Shown piece by piece: positions 1 to 8,565 of a DNA stretch of 64,000 bases; the stretch's first letter is position 1, and each line of letters opens with the position of its first letter. Source of the stretch: Teichococcus rhizosphaerae (GTDB lineage Bacteria > Pseudomonadota > Alphaproteobacteria > Acetobacterales > Acetobacteraceae); the NCBI RefSeq assembly GCF_002631185.1, contig NZ_PDNU01000015.1:62001-126000 (forward strand), written 5' to 3'. The notes under the pieces are model-generated. The model did no database searches. It worked only from the letters and a program-made list of their open reading frames with translations, and was not told the origin of the DNA. A program made the position numbers and the translations under genes.

Positions 1-13
1 CCACAGGCGGCGA

Positions 14-23
14 GGAAGCTTCC
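14..23. repeat. 10-bp palindrome at the window edge
   Basis: GGAAGCTTCC is a perfect palindrome in the 100-bp AT-richer stretch before the first gene. It could be the stem of a terminator for a gene left of the window or an operator. Two TTGA-type hexamers follow (44-49 and 57-62), but I see no convincing -10 partner, so no promoter is called here. Confidence 0.25.
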
Positions 24-117
24 AGCGCTTCATAAACCTGTAGTTGAATTTTCCTCTTGAAGATGCCGCAATTGTTTGGTTGGCTAGGGTTGTGCTCACA
101 GAAACGTGATCGGACCC

Positions 118-1338
118 ATGGCGGCATTCGACAGCAGATCGATCGGTGATGCCCTGGCCCGTCGGGCGGGCATTCTGCTGTTCTCCGGCCGGGGCCAGGA
201 CACGCCGCAGCCGCGGCAAAGGCTGCACCTTTCCCCGCCCCACCTGGCGGGCGGCGAGCTGGCGACGCTGAGCCAGACCCTGTCCTCGGGCTGGATCGCC
301 CCCGCGGGCCCGATGCCCGCCGCCTTCGAGCGGGCCGTGGCCGAGACCACCGGCTTCGCCCACGCGGCGGCGGTGGCCTCGGGCACGGCGGCGCTGCACC
401 TGGCCTACCGGGTGCTGGGCGTCGAGCGCGGCGACGAGGTGTGGACGCAGAGCCTCACCTTCGTCGCCACCATCGCCCCCGCCGTGCAGATGGGCGCGCG
501 CCCCCGCTTCCTCGACGTGGCGGCCGAGAGCTGGACGCTCGACCCCAACGTGCTGGAGACCCAGCTCCGCGCCGCCGCCCGGCGCGGCCGCCTGCCGCGC
601 GCCGTGGTGCCGGTCGATCTCTACGGCCAGTCCTGCGACCTCGACGCCATCCTGGCGGTGTGCGGCCGCTGGGGCGTGCCGGTGCTGTGCGACAGCGCCG
701 AGGCGCTGGGGGCGCTCTACCGGGGCCGCCCCGTGGGCAAGGGGGCGGCGCTGGCCGCCTTCTCCTTCAACGGCAACAAGATCATCACCGCCGGCGGCGG
801 CGGCGCCCTGGTGTCGGACGACCCGGCGCTGATCGCCCGCGCCCGCCACCTGGCCAACCAGGCCAAGGAGGTGGCGCCGCACTACCAGCACGAGACCACC
901 GGCTATTCCTACGGCCTGTCCTCCGTGCTGGCGGCGGTGGGGCTGGCGCAGATCACCACGCTGCAGGCGCGCGTCGCGGCGCGGCGCGAGGTCTTCGCGC
1001 GCTATGCCGCGGGCCTGTCCGGCCTGCCCGGGCTGAGCCTGATGCCGGAGCCGGAATGGGGCCACGCCACGCGCTGGCTGAGCGTCATCCAGCTCGACCC
1101 GCGCCGCTTCGGCACCACGCCGGAGACGGTCCGCCGGGCCCTCGAATCGGCCAACATCGAGAGCCGGCCGGTGTGGAAGCCGCTGCACATGCAGCCCGCC
1201 TTCCGCGGCATACGCTGCCACGGGGACGGGCTTTCCAACCAGCTCTTCGAGCGCGGCCTCTGCCTGCCCAGCGGCGCGATGAGCGCGGAGGAGCAGGAGC
1301 GGGTGATCGCCGTGCTGCGCTCCTGCTGCCGGGGCTGA
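118..1338 (+). CDS. DegT/DnrJ/EryC1/StrS-family sugar aminotransferase (PglE-like)
   Basis: PLP-dependent transaminase expected to aminate C4 of a UDP-4-keto-6-deoxy-HexNAc in the cytoplasm. Counting from an upstream in-frame GTG at 106, the N-terminal RLHLSPPH block (39-46), the SGTAALHLA phosphate-binding loop (92-100), Asp196 (pyridine N) and Lys225 in FNGNKIITAGGGG (Schiff-base lysine) are all visible. The SPPH start and FNGNK motif resemble the PglE/LegC group more than the WbpE group. The ATG at 118 has a weak GGA ribosome site, which is why I prefer it; the GTG at 106 is possible. It lies 4 bp before the next gene in a polysaccharide operon that also encodes the 4,6-dehydratase which would supply its substrate. 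The exact sugar is inferred. Confidence 0.86.
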   Translation: MAAFDSRSIGDALARRAGILLFSGRGQDTPQPRQRLHLSPPHLAGGELATLSQTLSSGWIAPAGPMPAAFERAVAETTGFAHAAAVASGTAALHLAYRVLGVERGDEVWTQSLTFVATIAPAVQMGARPRFLDVAAESWTLDPNVLETQLRAAARRGRLPRAVVPVDLYGQSCDLDAILAVCGRWGVPVLCDSAEALGALYRGRPVGKGAALAAFSFNGNKIITAGGGGALVSDDPALIARARHLANQAKEVAPHYQHETTGYSYGLSSVLAAVGLAQITTLQARVAARREVFARYAAGLSGLPGLSLMPEPEWGHATRWLSVIQLDPRRFGTTPETVRRALESANIESRPVWKPLHMQPAFRGIRCHGDGLSNQLFERGLCLPSGAMSAEEQERVIAVLRSCCRG

Positions 1339-1342
1339 GTTC

Positions 1343-2587
1343 ATGCGCGTCCTCTACCTGCACCAGCACTATTCCGGCCCGGCCGGCGCCACCGCCACCC
1401 GCAGCCACGCCCTGGCCGGCGCCCTGGTGGCGCGCGGCCACCGCGTGACACTCGCCTGCGGCCACTATGACGGCGCGGTGACCGGCCTGTCCGGCGCCTT
1501 CCGCGGCGGCCGGCGGGAAGGGGTGCTGCGCGGCCTGCGCCTCGTCGAGTTCGACATCCCCTGCGGCAACGCGCAGGGGCTGGGCGGGCGCGGCCTGTCC
1601 TTCGGCCGCTACGCCGCCAGCGCCGCGCGCCTCGCCTTGGCCGAGAAGTGGGACCTGGTGATCGCCAGCTCCACGCCGCTCACCGTGCTGCTGCCGGCGC
1701 TGCTGGTGCGGCGGCTGCGCGGCACCCCCTTCCTCTACGAGATGCGCGATCCCTGGCCGGAGCTGCCGCGCGCCCTGGGCGGCGTGCCCGGCTGGGCGCT
1801 GGCGGGAATGGGGGCTCTGGCCAATGCCGCCTGCCGGAACGCCGCCGCCGTGGTGGCGCTGAGCGAGGGCATGGCCGGCACGGCGCTGGCGCGGGGGGCC
1901 GATCCGGGGCGGGTGCATGTCGTGCCGAATGGCTGCGACCTCGACCTGTTCGGCCCGCACCTGTCCCCCTGGCGCCCGCCCGAGGCGGCGCCGTGGGAGA
2001 TGCTGGCGGTCTATGCCGGGGCGCATGGCCGCGCCAACGGGCTGGACGCGCTGCTGGAGGCGGCCGCGGTGCTGCGCGCCCGGCAGGAGCGGCGCATCCG
2101 CCTCCTGCTGGTGGGGGAGGGCAGCGAGAAGCCGCGGCTGCGCGCCCTCGCCGCCAGCCGGGGGCTGCACAACGTCACCTTCCTGCCGCCCATGCCGAAG
2201 CGGCAGCTCGCATCGCTGCTGGCCGGCGCGCAGCTCGGCGTGCAGTGCCTGGCGCCGGTGCCGGAATTCGCCGAGCTGACCGCGCCCAACAAGCTGATGG
2301 ACTACCTCGCCGCCGGCCTGCCGGTGGTGGCCAACCTGCCCGGCCGCGCCGCCCGGCTGCTGGCCGAGGGCCCCTGCGGCATCGCGACGCCGCCCGGCGA
2401 CGCCGCGGCGCTGGCGGAGGCCCTGTGCTGGATGGCCGACAACCCCGCCCTGCGCCAGGGCATGGGACGCAGCGCGCGGGAACAGGCGGTGCGCCGCTGG
2501 GACCGCCGCCTGCTGGCCGGCCGCTTCGCCGAGATCGTCGAGGGGGCCGTGGCGCCGGCCCCGCTGGAGGCACTGGCCGCCGCATGA
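1343..2587 (+). CDS. glycosyltransferase family 4 (WbuB-like)
   Basis: Retaining GT-B glycosyltransferase of 414 residues that would add a nucleotide-activated sugar to a lipid-linked or nascent polysaccharide at the inner membrane face. The N terminus (LYLHQHYSGPAGATATRS) is typical of WbuB-type GT4 enzymes. The Glycos_transf_1 domain fills the C-terminal half, with the donor-site stretch from about residue 307 (PEFAELTAPNKLMDYLAAGL) carrying the E-x7-E-like arrangement. No signal peptide or membrane span is evident. Its stop overlaps the next start (ATGA), showing translational coupling. Donor and acceptor cannot be read from sequence. Confidence 0.88.
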   Translation: MRVLYLHQHYSGPAGATATRSHALAGALVARGHRVTLACGHYDGAVTGLSGAFRGGRREGVLRGLRLVEFDIPCGNAQGLGGRGLSFGRYAASAARLALAEKWDLVIASSTPLTVLLPALLVRRLRGTPFLYEMRDPWPELPRALGGVPGWALAGMGALANAACRNAAAVVALSEGMAGTALARGADPGRVHVVPNGCDLDLFGPHLSPWRPPEAAPWEMLAVYAGAHGRANGLDALLEAAAVLRARQERRIRLLLVGEGSEKPRLRALAASRGLHNVTFLPPMPKRQLASLLAGAQLGVQCLAPVPEFAELTAPNKLMDYLAAGLPVVANLPGRAARLLAEGPCGIATPPGDAAALAEALCWMADNPALRQGMGRSAREQAVRRWDRRLLAGRFAEIVEGAVAPAPLEALAAA

Positions 2588-3696
2588 CCACCACCCCGCC
2601 CGAGCTGCACCTGGTGGCCGCCGCCCGGCCCAACCTGCCCAAGCTGGCCGCGCTGTGGCACGCCCTTTCCGCCCGGCCGGAGCTGTGCCGCCCGCTGCTG
2701 CTGCACACCGGCCAGCACCAGGACCCGGCGATGTTCGGCGCCCACCTGGCCGGTCTCGGCCTGCCGCGGCCGGACCACGCGCTGGGCATCGCCGGCGGGG
2801 GCGGGCACGCCGCCGTCACCGGCCGCACCATGATGGCCTGCGCCGGCTTCTGGTCCGCCTGGCGCCCGGCGATGGTGGTGGTGGCGGGGGACGTGGACGG
2901 CTCGCTGGCGGCGGCGCTGGCGGCGCGCAAGCTCGGCATCCGGGTGGCGCATCTGGAGGCGGGGCTGCGCTGCGGCGACCGCGACATGCCGGAGGAGATC
3001 AACCGCCGCGCCATCGATGCCGTGAGCGACCTGCTCTGGGCGCCGGACGAGGACAGCGCCGCGCGGCTGCTGGCGGAAGGCCACGCTCCGGGCGCCGTGC
3101 GCGCGGTGGGCAACGCCATGATCGACACGCTGCTGGCCCGCCTGCCCGTCGCGCGCGGGCGGCCCCTGCCGGAAGGGCTCGTGCCGCAGGGCTATGGCGT
3201 CGTCACCCTGCACCGCCCGGCCAATGTGGACGACCCGGCGGTGCTGGCGCGGCTGCTGGCGGCGCTGGGCGTGGCCGCCGCGGCGCTGCCGCTGGTGTGG
3301 CCCATGCACCCGCGCACGGCGCGGCGGCTGGAGGAGGCGGGGCTGGCCCTGCCGCGCGGCGTGCGGGCGCTGCCGCCGCTGGGCTATCTCGACTTCCTGG
3401 GCCTGCTGGCGCGGGCGCGTCTCGTCGCCACCGACAGCGGCGGCGTGCAGGAGGAGGCCACGGCGCTCGACCTGCCCTGCCTGACGCTGCGCCCCTCCAC
3501 CGAGCGGCCGGTGACGCTGGAGGCCGGCTCCAACCGCCTGGTGCCGGCGGACCGGCTGGCCGAGTCGGTGGGCGCCGTGCTGGCTGGGCACTGGCCGCAT
3601 GCGCGGCCGATCCCGCTCTGGGACGGGCAGGCGGGGGCGCGCATGGCGGCACACCTGGCCGAGCTGCTGGTGCCCCGGCTGCGGGAAGTGGCCTGA
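2584..3696 (+). CDS. wecB: UDP-N-acetylglucosamine 2-epimerase (non-hydrolysing)
   Basis: Cytoplasmic enzyme of 370 residues interconverting UDP-GlcNAc and UDP-ManNAc. The family pattern is clear: an N-terminal sugar-binding fold, then HLEAGLR at 123-129, MPEEINRR near 137-144, the HRPANVD segment, and the UDP-binding DSGGVQEE at about 284-291 followed by the TERP loop. An unusual feature is the very GC-biased, alanine-rich surface sequence, shared by all its neighbours. The start is fixed by the ATGA overlap with the upstream glycosyltransferase, and its TGA overlaps the next ATG. With the downstream dehydrogenase it could feed UDP-ManNAcA synthesis; this pathway link is inference. Confidence 0.92.
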   Translation: MTTTPPELHLVAAARPNLPKLAALWHALSARPELCRPLLLHTGQHQDPAMFGAHLAGLGLPRPDHALGIAGGGGHAAVTGRTMMACAGFWSAWRPAMVVVAGDVDGSLAAALAARKLGIRVAHLEAGLRCGDRDMPEEINRRAIDAVSDLLWAPDEDSAARLLAEGHAPGAVRAVGNAMIDTLLARLPVARGRPLPEGLVPQGYGVVTLHRPANVDDPAVLARLLAALGVAAAALPLVWPMHPRTARRLEEAGLALPRGVRALPPLGYLDFLGLLARARLVATDSGGVQEEATALDLPCLTLRPSTERPVTLEAGSNRLVPADRLAESVGAVLAGHWPHARPIPLWDGQAGARMAAHLAELLVPRLREVA

Positions 3697-4832
3697 TGCC
3701 GGGCGCCGGCCGGCCCGCCCCGCTGGTCTGCATGCTGTCCGCCGCGCATCCGCCGGCGGACCTGCGGGTGGTGGGCAAGGAAGGGGCGGCCCTGGCCGAG
3801 GCGGGCTGGCGCGTGATGCATCTCTGCCCCGGCGGGGCAGGCGCGCCGGAGCGGCATGCCGGGGTGGCCATCCAGGGCTACCGGCGCGCGGCGGGCTGGC
3901 GTGGCCGCCTGCTGGGCATTCCCGCCCTGGCGCGGCGGGCGCGCGCCACCGGCGCCGCCGTGCTGCATGCCAGCGAGCCCGATGCCTGGGCGGCCGCGCT
4001 GCTGGCCGCGCGGCGGAGCGGCACGCGCGTGGTGCTCGACGTGCACGAGCACTACCCCTCGCGGCTGGACGGGCGGCTGCCGGGACCGCTGCGGCCGCTC
4101 GGCCGCGCCGCGCTCCGCCTCCTTTGCCGCGCCATGGCGCGGCGGGCCGACGCGGTGGTGGTGGCCAAGGACGGACTGGACGCGGATTTCGCCACCGCCC
4201 CCGAGACCATCGCCGTGCGCAACTACGCCGCCGCCGCGCCCGTCATGCCGCGCCGCCACGCGGAGGGGCCGCTCACCCTGGTGCATCTGGGCGCCCTGGG
4301 GCGGGAGCGCGGCGCGATGACCATGCTCGACGCACTGGCGCTCTGCCCGCCCGGCACGCGGCTGCGGCTGATCGGCCGCTTCACCGACGGCTCGGAGCCG
4401 GAGTTCCGCGCCCGCGCCGCCGCGCTGGGCCTCGCGGCGCAGGTGGAATGGCGCGGCTGGATGCCGCATGCCGACGCCCTGGCCGAGGCCGCCACCGCCG
4501 ATCTCGGGCTGGTGCTGTTCCAGCCGGGGGTGGAGAACCACCGCCTGGCCCTGCCGCACAAGCTGTTCGACTGCATGCTGGCCGGCCTGCCGGTGATCGC
4601 CCCCGCCTTCGCCACCGAGGTGGCGGCGATCATCCGCGACGCCGGCAACGGCGTGCTGGTGGACAGCGCCGACGCGGCCGCCATCGCCGCCGCCGTGGCC
4701 GCGCTGGCGGAGCCGGAGCGCCGCGCCGCGATGGCCGGGCGGGGGCGCGACGCCGCCCTCGGCCGCTATGGCTGGGCGGGCGAGGCGGAGCGGCTCGTGC
4801 GGCTCTACCGCCGGCTGGCGCCCTTGCCATGA
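3696..4832 (+). CDS. glycosyltransferase family 4
   Basis: A 378-residue GT-B protein, distinct from the first GT4 gene in the operon. The N-terminal part (VCMLSAAHPPADLRVVGKEG) matches the acceptor-binding half of GT4 enzymes, and the C-terminal half has the donor-site segment from about residue 279 (VENHRLALPHKLFDCMLAGL) with LPVIAP following. A DVHEHYPSRLD motif near residue 115-125 is typical of this subgroup. It is coupled by TGATG overlap to wecB and by ATGA to the dehydratase gene. It probably adds the second sugar of the repeat unit; the linkage is unknown. Confidence 0.87.
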   Translation: MPGAGRPAPLVCMLSAAHPPADLRVVGKEGAALAEAGWRVMHLCPGGAGAPERHAGVAIQGYRRAAGWRGRLLGIPALARRARATGAAVLHASEPDAWAAALLAARRSGTRVVLDVHEHYPSRLDGRLPGPLRPLGRAALRLLCRAMARRADAVVVAKDGLDADFATAPETIAVRNYAAAAPVMPRRHAEGPLTLVHLGALGRERGAMTMLDALALCPPGTRLRLIGRFTDGSEPEFRARAAALGLAAQVEWRGWMPHADALAEAATADLGLVLFQPGVENHRLALPHKLFDCMLAGLPVIAPAFATEVAAIIRDAGNGVLVDSADAAAIAAAVAALAEPERRAAMAGRGRDAALGRYGWAGEAERLVRLYRRLAPLP

Positions 4833-6853
4833 GCGCGGCGCGGGCCTGGCCGCGCGCCCGCGTGCAGGGCGGCGCTTCACCCACCCCCGCCCGGGGCCTA
4901 TACGCGGCCCTCATGGCCCTCACCCGCATTCTGCTGAATCTCGGCCTGGACGCGCTGCTCGCCGCCCTTGCCCTGCCGCTCGCCGTCTGGATGGCCTCGC
5001 CCGGCGGCTGGCCGCCCCCGCCGCTCTGGTGGCTGGGCGCCGTGCCCGGCGCGGTGGCGGCGCTGCTGCTGGCGGGGCTGCCGGTGCGGCTGCCCCAGCA
5101 ATACTGGCGCTTCGCCGCGCTGAAGGACCTCGTGGCCGCGGTCGCCGCCGGGGCGGGGGGGGCGGTGCTGTTCGCGCTCGGCCTCTTCCTCCTGGGCGCC
5201 TGGCGGCCGGACAACGCGGCCTTCCCGCTGATCCATGCCGGCACCCTGGCCGCGGCCCTGCTGGCGCCGCGCATGGCGGGCCGGCTGCGGCAGGAGCGGC
5301 GCGCCAACGGCCCGGCGGGCCTGGCCGTGGCGCAGCCCGCCCAGCCGGTGCTGCTGGTCGGCACGGGCGACGCCGCCGACCTGTTCATCCGCGCCCTGCT
5401 GCAGCAGCGCAGCCCCGGCTACCGCGTCATCGGCATCCTGGCGCGGCGGCCGCGCGCGGCGGGGCGGCGCATCCATGGCTATCCCATCCTCGGCGGCTTC
5501 GAGGAGGCGGCCGAGGTGCTGGACCGGCTGCGCGCCGAGGGCCGCCCGCCCGCGACCCTGGTGCTGGCCGATCCCGACCTGCAGGGCCCGGAGCTCGAGG
5601 ACCTGCTGGACGTGGCCGACCGCCACGGCGTGCTGGTCAAGCGCGCCCCGCGGATCACGGCGCTCGACCCGGCGCGGCGCGAGAACCCGGCCAGCCGCCG
5701 CTTCGACCTGCGCCCGGTGGCCATCGAGGAGCTGCTGGACCGCCCGCAGGTGCCGCTGGACCGCGAGGGCATGGCGCGGCTGGTGCAGGGGCGGCGCGTG
5801 CTGGTCACCGGCGCGGGCGGCACCATCGGCGGCGAGCTGGCGCGGCAGGTGGCGGCGCTCGGCCCCGCCCAGCTCGCCCTGCTCGACCATGGCGAGTTCG
5901 CCCTCTACTCGATCGACCTGGAGCTGGCCGAGAGCCATCCCGGCGTGCCGCGCCGCGCCGTGCTGGCCGATGTGCGGGACGCCGCGCGCGTCGCCGCCCT
6001 GATGGCCGATGTGCGGCCCGAGCTGGTGTTCCACGCCGCCGCGCTGAAGCACGTGCCGATGGTGGAGAACGACCCGCTGGAGGGCCTGCTGACCAACGCC
6101 CTCGGCACCCGCGTCATCGCCGACGCGGCCCGCGCGGTGGGCTGCCGCGCCATGGTGTTCATCTCCACCGACAAGGCGGTGAACCCGACCAGCGTGATGG
6201 GCGCCTCCAAGCGGCTGGCGGAGATGTACTGCCAGGCGCTGGACAAGCAGGCGCGCGCCAGCGCCCGCGGCATGCGCTGCGTCACCGTGCGCTTCGGCAA
6301 CGTGCTGGGCTCCACCGGCAGCGTGGTGCCGCTGTTCCGCCGCCAGCTCGAGCGCGGCGGGCCGCTCACCGTCACCCACCCCGACATGCGCCGCTACTTC
6401 ATGACCGTGCGCGAGGCGGTGGGGCTGGTGCTGCAGGCCAGCGTGATTGGCGCGGAAGACCGCCAGGACCAGCCGCCCGAGCTGGCCGAGGGCGGCATCT
6501 TCGTGCTCGACATGGGCAAGCCCGTGAAGATCGTGGACATGGCGCGGCGGATGATCCGCCTCGCCGGGCTGCGGCCGGACGAGGACATCGAGATCCGCTT
6601 CACCGGCCTGCGCCCGGGCGAGAAGCTCTACGAGGAGCTGTTCCACGGCCAGGAGCCGCCGCGGCCGACGCGCTTCGCCGGCCTGCTCGTGGCCACCCCC
6701 CGCACCACGGATGCCGATGCCGTGGGCGGCGCCATCGACGCCATCGCCGCCGCCGCGCGCCAGGGCCAGGCCAAGCCCGCCCTCGCGCGGCTGGCCGAGA
6801 TGGTCCCCGAGTTCGACCACAACCCGGGGGCTCCCCCCGTGACCAGGACCTGA
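4829..6853 (+). CDS. membrane-bound UDP-GlcNAc 4,6-dehydratase, WbpM/PglF/CapD family
   Basis: A 674-residue large-type nucleotide-sugar dehydratase. About four hydrophobic segments occupy roughly residues 28-145, then comes an unused CoA-binding-like Rossmann region, then the catalytic SDR domain beginning with GAGGTIGGELA at 328. Ser446-Thr447, Met457 and Lys461 form the altered S-M-K triad known from WbpM-type enzymes, where Met replaces the usual Tyr; this is normal for the family and not a lesion. The product would be a UDP-4-keto-6-deoxy sugar for the first aminotransferase gene of the locus. The ATGA overlap favours ATG 4829; ATG 4913 gives a shorter start just before the first membrane segment. 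Three bp separate it from the next gene. Confidence 0.9.
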   Translation: MSAARAWPRARVQGGASPTPARGLYAALMALTRILLNLGLDALLAALALPLAVWMASPGGWPPPPLWWLGAVPGAVAALLLAGLPVRLPQQYWRFAALKDLVAAVAAGAGGAVLFALGLFLLGAWRPDNAAFPLIHAGTLAAALLAPRMAGRLRQERRANGPAGLAVAQPAQPVLLVGTGDAADLFIRALLQQRSPGYRVIGILARRPRAAGRRIHGYPILGGFEEAAEVLDRLRAEGRPPATLVLADPDLQGPELEDLLDVADRHGVLVKRAPRITALDPARRENPASRRFDLRPVAIEELLDRPQVPLDREGMARLVQGRRVLVTGAGGTIGGELARQVAALGPAQLALLDHGEFALYSIDLELAESHPGVPRRAVLADVRDAARVAALMADVRPELVFHAAALKHVPMVENDPLEGLLTNALGTRVIADAARAVGCRAMVFISTDKAVNPTSVMGASKRLAEMYCQALDKQARASARGMRCVTVRFGNVLGSTGSVVPLFRRQLERGGPLTVTHPDMRRYFMTVREAVGLVLQASVIGAEDRQDQPPELAEGGIFVLDMGKPVKIVDMARRMIRLAGLRPDEDIEIRFTGLRPGEKLYEELFHGQEPPRPTRFAGLLVATPRTTDADAVGGAIDAIAAAARQGQAKPALARLAEMVPEFDHNPGAPPVTRT

Positions 6854-6855
6854 CC

Positions 6856-8499
6856 ATGACCGTCCTCTCTCCCCCCGGCGCCGCCGCCGCGCTGGCGGCT
6901 TCGCCGGACCGCCCGGTGCCGGGATGGGAAGGGAGGGAGGGCGGCCTGTTGGCCGAGGCGCTGGTGGCGCGGATCGCCGCGCGGACGGCCCGGGTGGGGG
7001 TGGTGGGGCTGGGCTATGCCGGGCTGCCGCTGGCCCTGCGCTTCGCCGAATGCGGCTTTCCCGTCTCGGGCTTCGACATCGACGCGGAAAAGGTGGCGGC
7101 CATCGCCGCCGGGCGCAGCCCGGTGCACGGCATCCCCGACGGGCGCGTGGCGGCGGCGCGCATCGCCGCCAGCGCGGACCCCGCCGGGGCGTGGGCGTGC
7201 GACGTGCTGATCATCTGCGTGCCGACGCCGATCGGCCGCCACAAGGAGCCGGATCTCGGCCCCGTCTCGGCCGCGCTGGCGGCGCTGCTGCCGCATCTGC
7301 GCCCCGGCCAGGTGCTGGCGCTGGAAAGCACCACCTATCCCGGCACCACGGAGGAATACGTGCTGCCCGCCCTGCGCGCCGCGGGCCTCACCCCGGGCCG
7401 CGACGCCTTCGTGCTCTACAGCCCGGAGCGCGAGGACCCCGGCAACCCGGAGGGCACGGTGGGCCGCGTGCCGAAGCTGCTGGGCGGCGCCACCCCCACC
7501 TGCCTCGCCGTGGGGCAGGCGCTCTACGGGCCGGTGGCGGGGCCGCTGGTGCCGGTCTCCTCGCTGCAGGTGGCGGAGCTGGCCAAGCTCTACGAGAACG
7601 TCTTCCGCGCGGTGAACATCGGCCTCGTCAACGAGCTGAAGCGGATCAGCCACGCCTTGGGCCTCGACGTGCACGAGGTGATCGACGCCGCCGCCACCAA
7701 GCCCTTCGGCTTCATGCCCTTCCGGCCCGGCCCCGGCCTCGGCGGCCACTGCATCCCGGTCGATCCCTACTACCTCGCCTGGAAGGCGCGCGAGCTCGGC
7801 GTGCCGAGCGACTTCGTGGAGCTCGCCGGCCGGGTGAACGACGCCATGCCGGGCTATGTCGTCTCGCGCCTGCGGGACGCGCTGGACGCGCGCGGCCGGG
7901 GCCTGCGCGGCGCCCGGCTGCTGCTGGTGGGGCTGGCCTACAAGCCCGGCGTGCCGGACACGCGGGAAAGCCCGGCGGCCGAGATCCTGCGGCTGCTGGA
8001 CGAGCGCGGCGCCGTCCTGTCCTACCACGACCCGCTGGTGCCGCGCTTTTCCCTGGCGCGCGGCGGGCGCGGCGCGCTGGCGCTGGAAAGCCAGCCCCTC
8101 GCGCCGGACCTCGTCGCCGCGCAGGACGCGGTGGTGGTGGTCACGCCGCAGCCGGGCATCGACTTCGCGGCGCTGCGCGCGGCCGCCCGGCTGGTGGTGG
8201 ACACGCGCGGCATCTACCGCGACGCGGCGGTGCAGCCGGACGGCACGGTGTTCCCAGGCTCCGTGTCCCCAGGCTCCGTGTCCCCAGGCTCCGTGTCCCC
8301 AGGCTCCGTGTCCCCAGGCTCCGTGTCCCCAGACTCCGTGTCTCCTGGCTCCAGCCCCTCCGCCGCCTGGCCGTCCGGCGCGCTCTGCCCCGGCACGCCG
8401 CCTTCGGGCGGCTTTTCCCTGGGCACGTTGCCCTTTGAAACGCGCGGTGATTTCCCTCCGCGGGCGGAACCGGCCTATCACCGCGTCATCCAGGCCTGA
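6856..8499 (+). CDS. wbpA: UDP-N-acetyl-hexosamine 6-dehydrogenase with a repeat-bearing C-terminal tail
   Basis: NAD-dependent four-electron oxidation of UDP-GlcNAc (or UDP-ManNAc) to the uronic acid. The protein has 547 residues: Rossmann GVVGLGYAGLPLA at 48-60, a central domain, and catalytic Cys299 in GLGGHCIPVDPYY, a motif set closest to WbpA. The conserved enzyme ends near residue 462 (VVDTRGIY). The remaining 85 residues are an unusual tail starting with six SPGSV/SPDSV pentads (466-495) encoded by a 15-bp tandem array, then low-complexity sequence. The usual length of the family is about 430 residues, so the tail is an addition. It lies in the polysaccharide operon between the dehydratase and the WbpE-like aminotransferase. 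Confidence 0.88.
   Translation: MTVLSPPGAAAALAASPDRPVPGWEGREGGLLAEALVARIAARTARVGVVGLGYAGLPLALRFAECGFPVSGFDIDAEKVAAIAAGRSPVHGIPDGRVAAARIAASADPAGAWACDVLIICVPTPIGRHKEPDLGPVSAALAALLPHLRPGQVLALESTTYPGTTEEYVLPALRAAGLTPGRDAFVLYSPEREDPGNPEGTVGRVPKLLGGATPTCLAVGQALYGPVAGPLVPVSSLQVAELAKLYENVFRAVNIGLVNELKRISHALGLDVHEVIDAAATKPFGFMPFRPGPGLGGHCIPVDPYYLAWKARELGVPSDFVELAGRVNDAMPGYVVSRLRDALDARGRGLRGARLLLVGLAYKPGVPDTRESPAAEILRLLDERGAVLSYHDPLVPRFSLARGGRGALALESQPLAPDLVAAQDAVVVVTPQPGIDFAALRAAARLVVDTRGIYRDAAVQPDGTVFPGSVSPGSVSPGSVSPGSVSPGSVSPDSVSPGSSPSAAWPSGALCPGTPPSGGFSLGTLPFETRGDFPPRAEPAYHRVIQA
8251..8355 (+). repeat. 15-bp tandem array inside the wbpA 3' end
   Basis: Six copies of a 15-mer (TCCCCAGGCTCCGTG; first copy starts TTC, sixth has one change) are followed by a degenerate seventh. 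The array is in frame and encodes SPGSV pentads. Copy boundaries are 8251, 8266, 8281, 8296, 8311, 8326 and 8341. Confidence 0.97.
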
Positions 8500-8521
8500 G
8501 GGCCGCCCCGCGGGGCGCCCC

Positions 8522-8547
8522 GCCGCCTGCGGATGCCGCCTGCGGAT
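8522..8547 (+). repeat. 13-bp direct duplication before the wbpE start
   Basis: GCCGCCTGCGGAT occurs twice head to tail, ending 18 bp before the ATG of the aminotransferase gene. Each copy contributes an ATG-like triplet that makes upstream false starts possible. Confidence 0.9.
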
Positions 8548-8565
8548 GACGGAGCACGACTGCCG

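Noticed and set aside
4829-6853. Loss of the catalytic Tyr in the dehydratase (Met457 in place of Tyr)
   Set aside because: Met at this position is the normal S-M-K triad of the membrane-bound WbpM/PglF group, so it is not a defect.
8251-8355. CRISPR array
   Set aside because: The units are contiguous 15-mers without spacers, in frame with a coding gene, and no cas genes are present.
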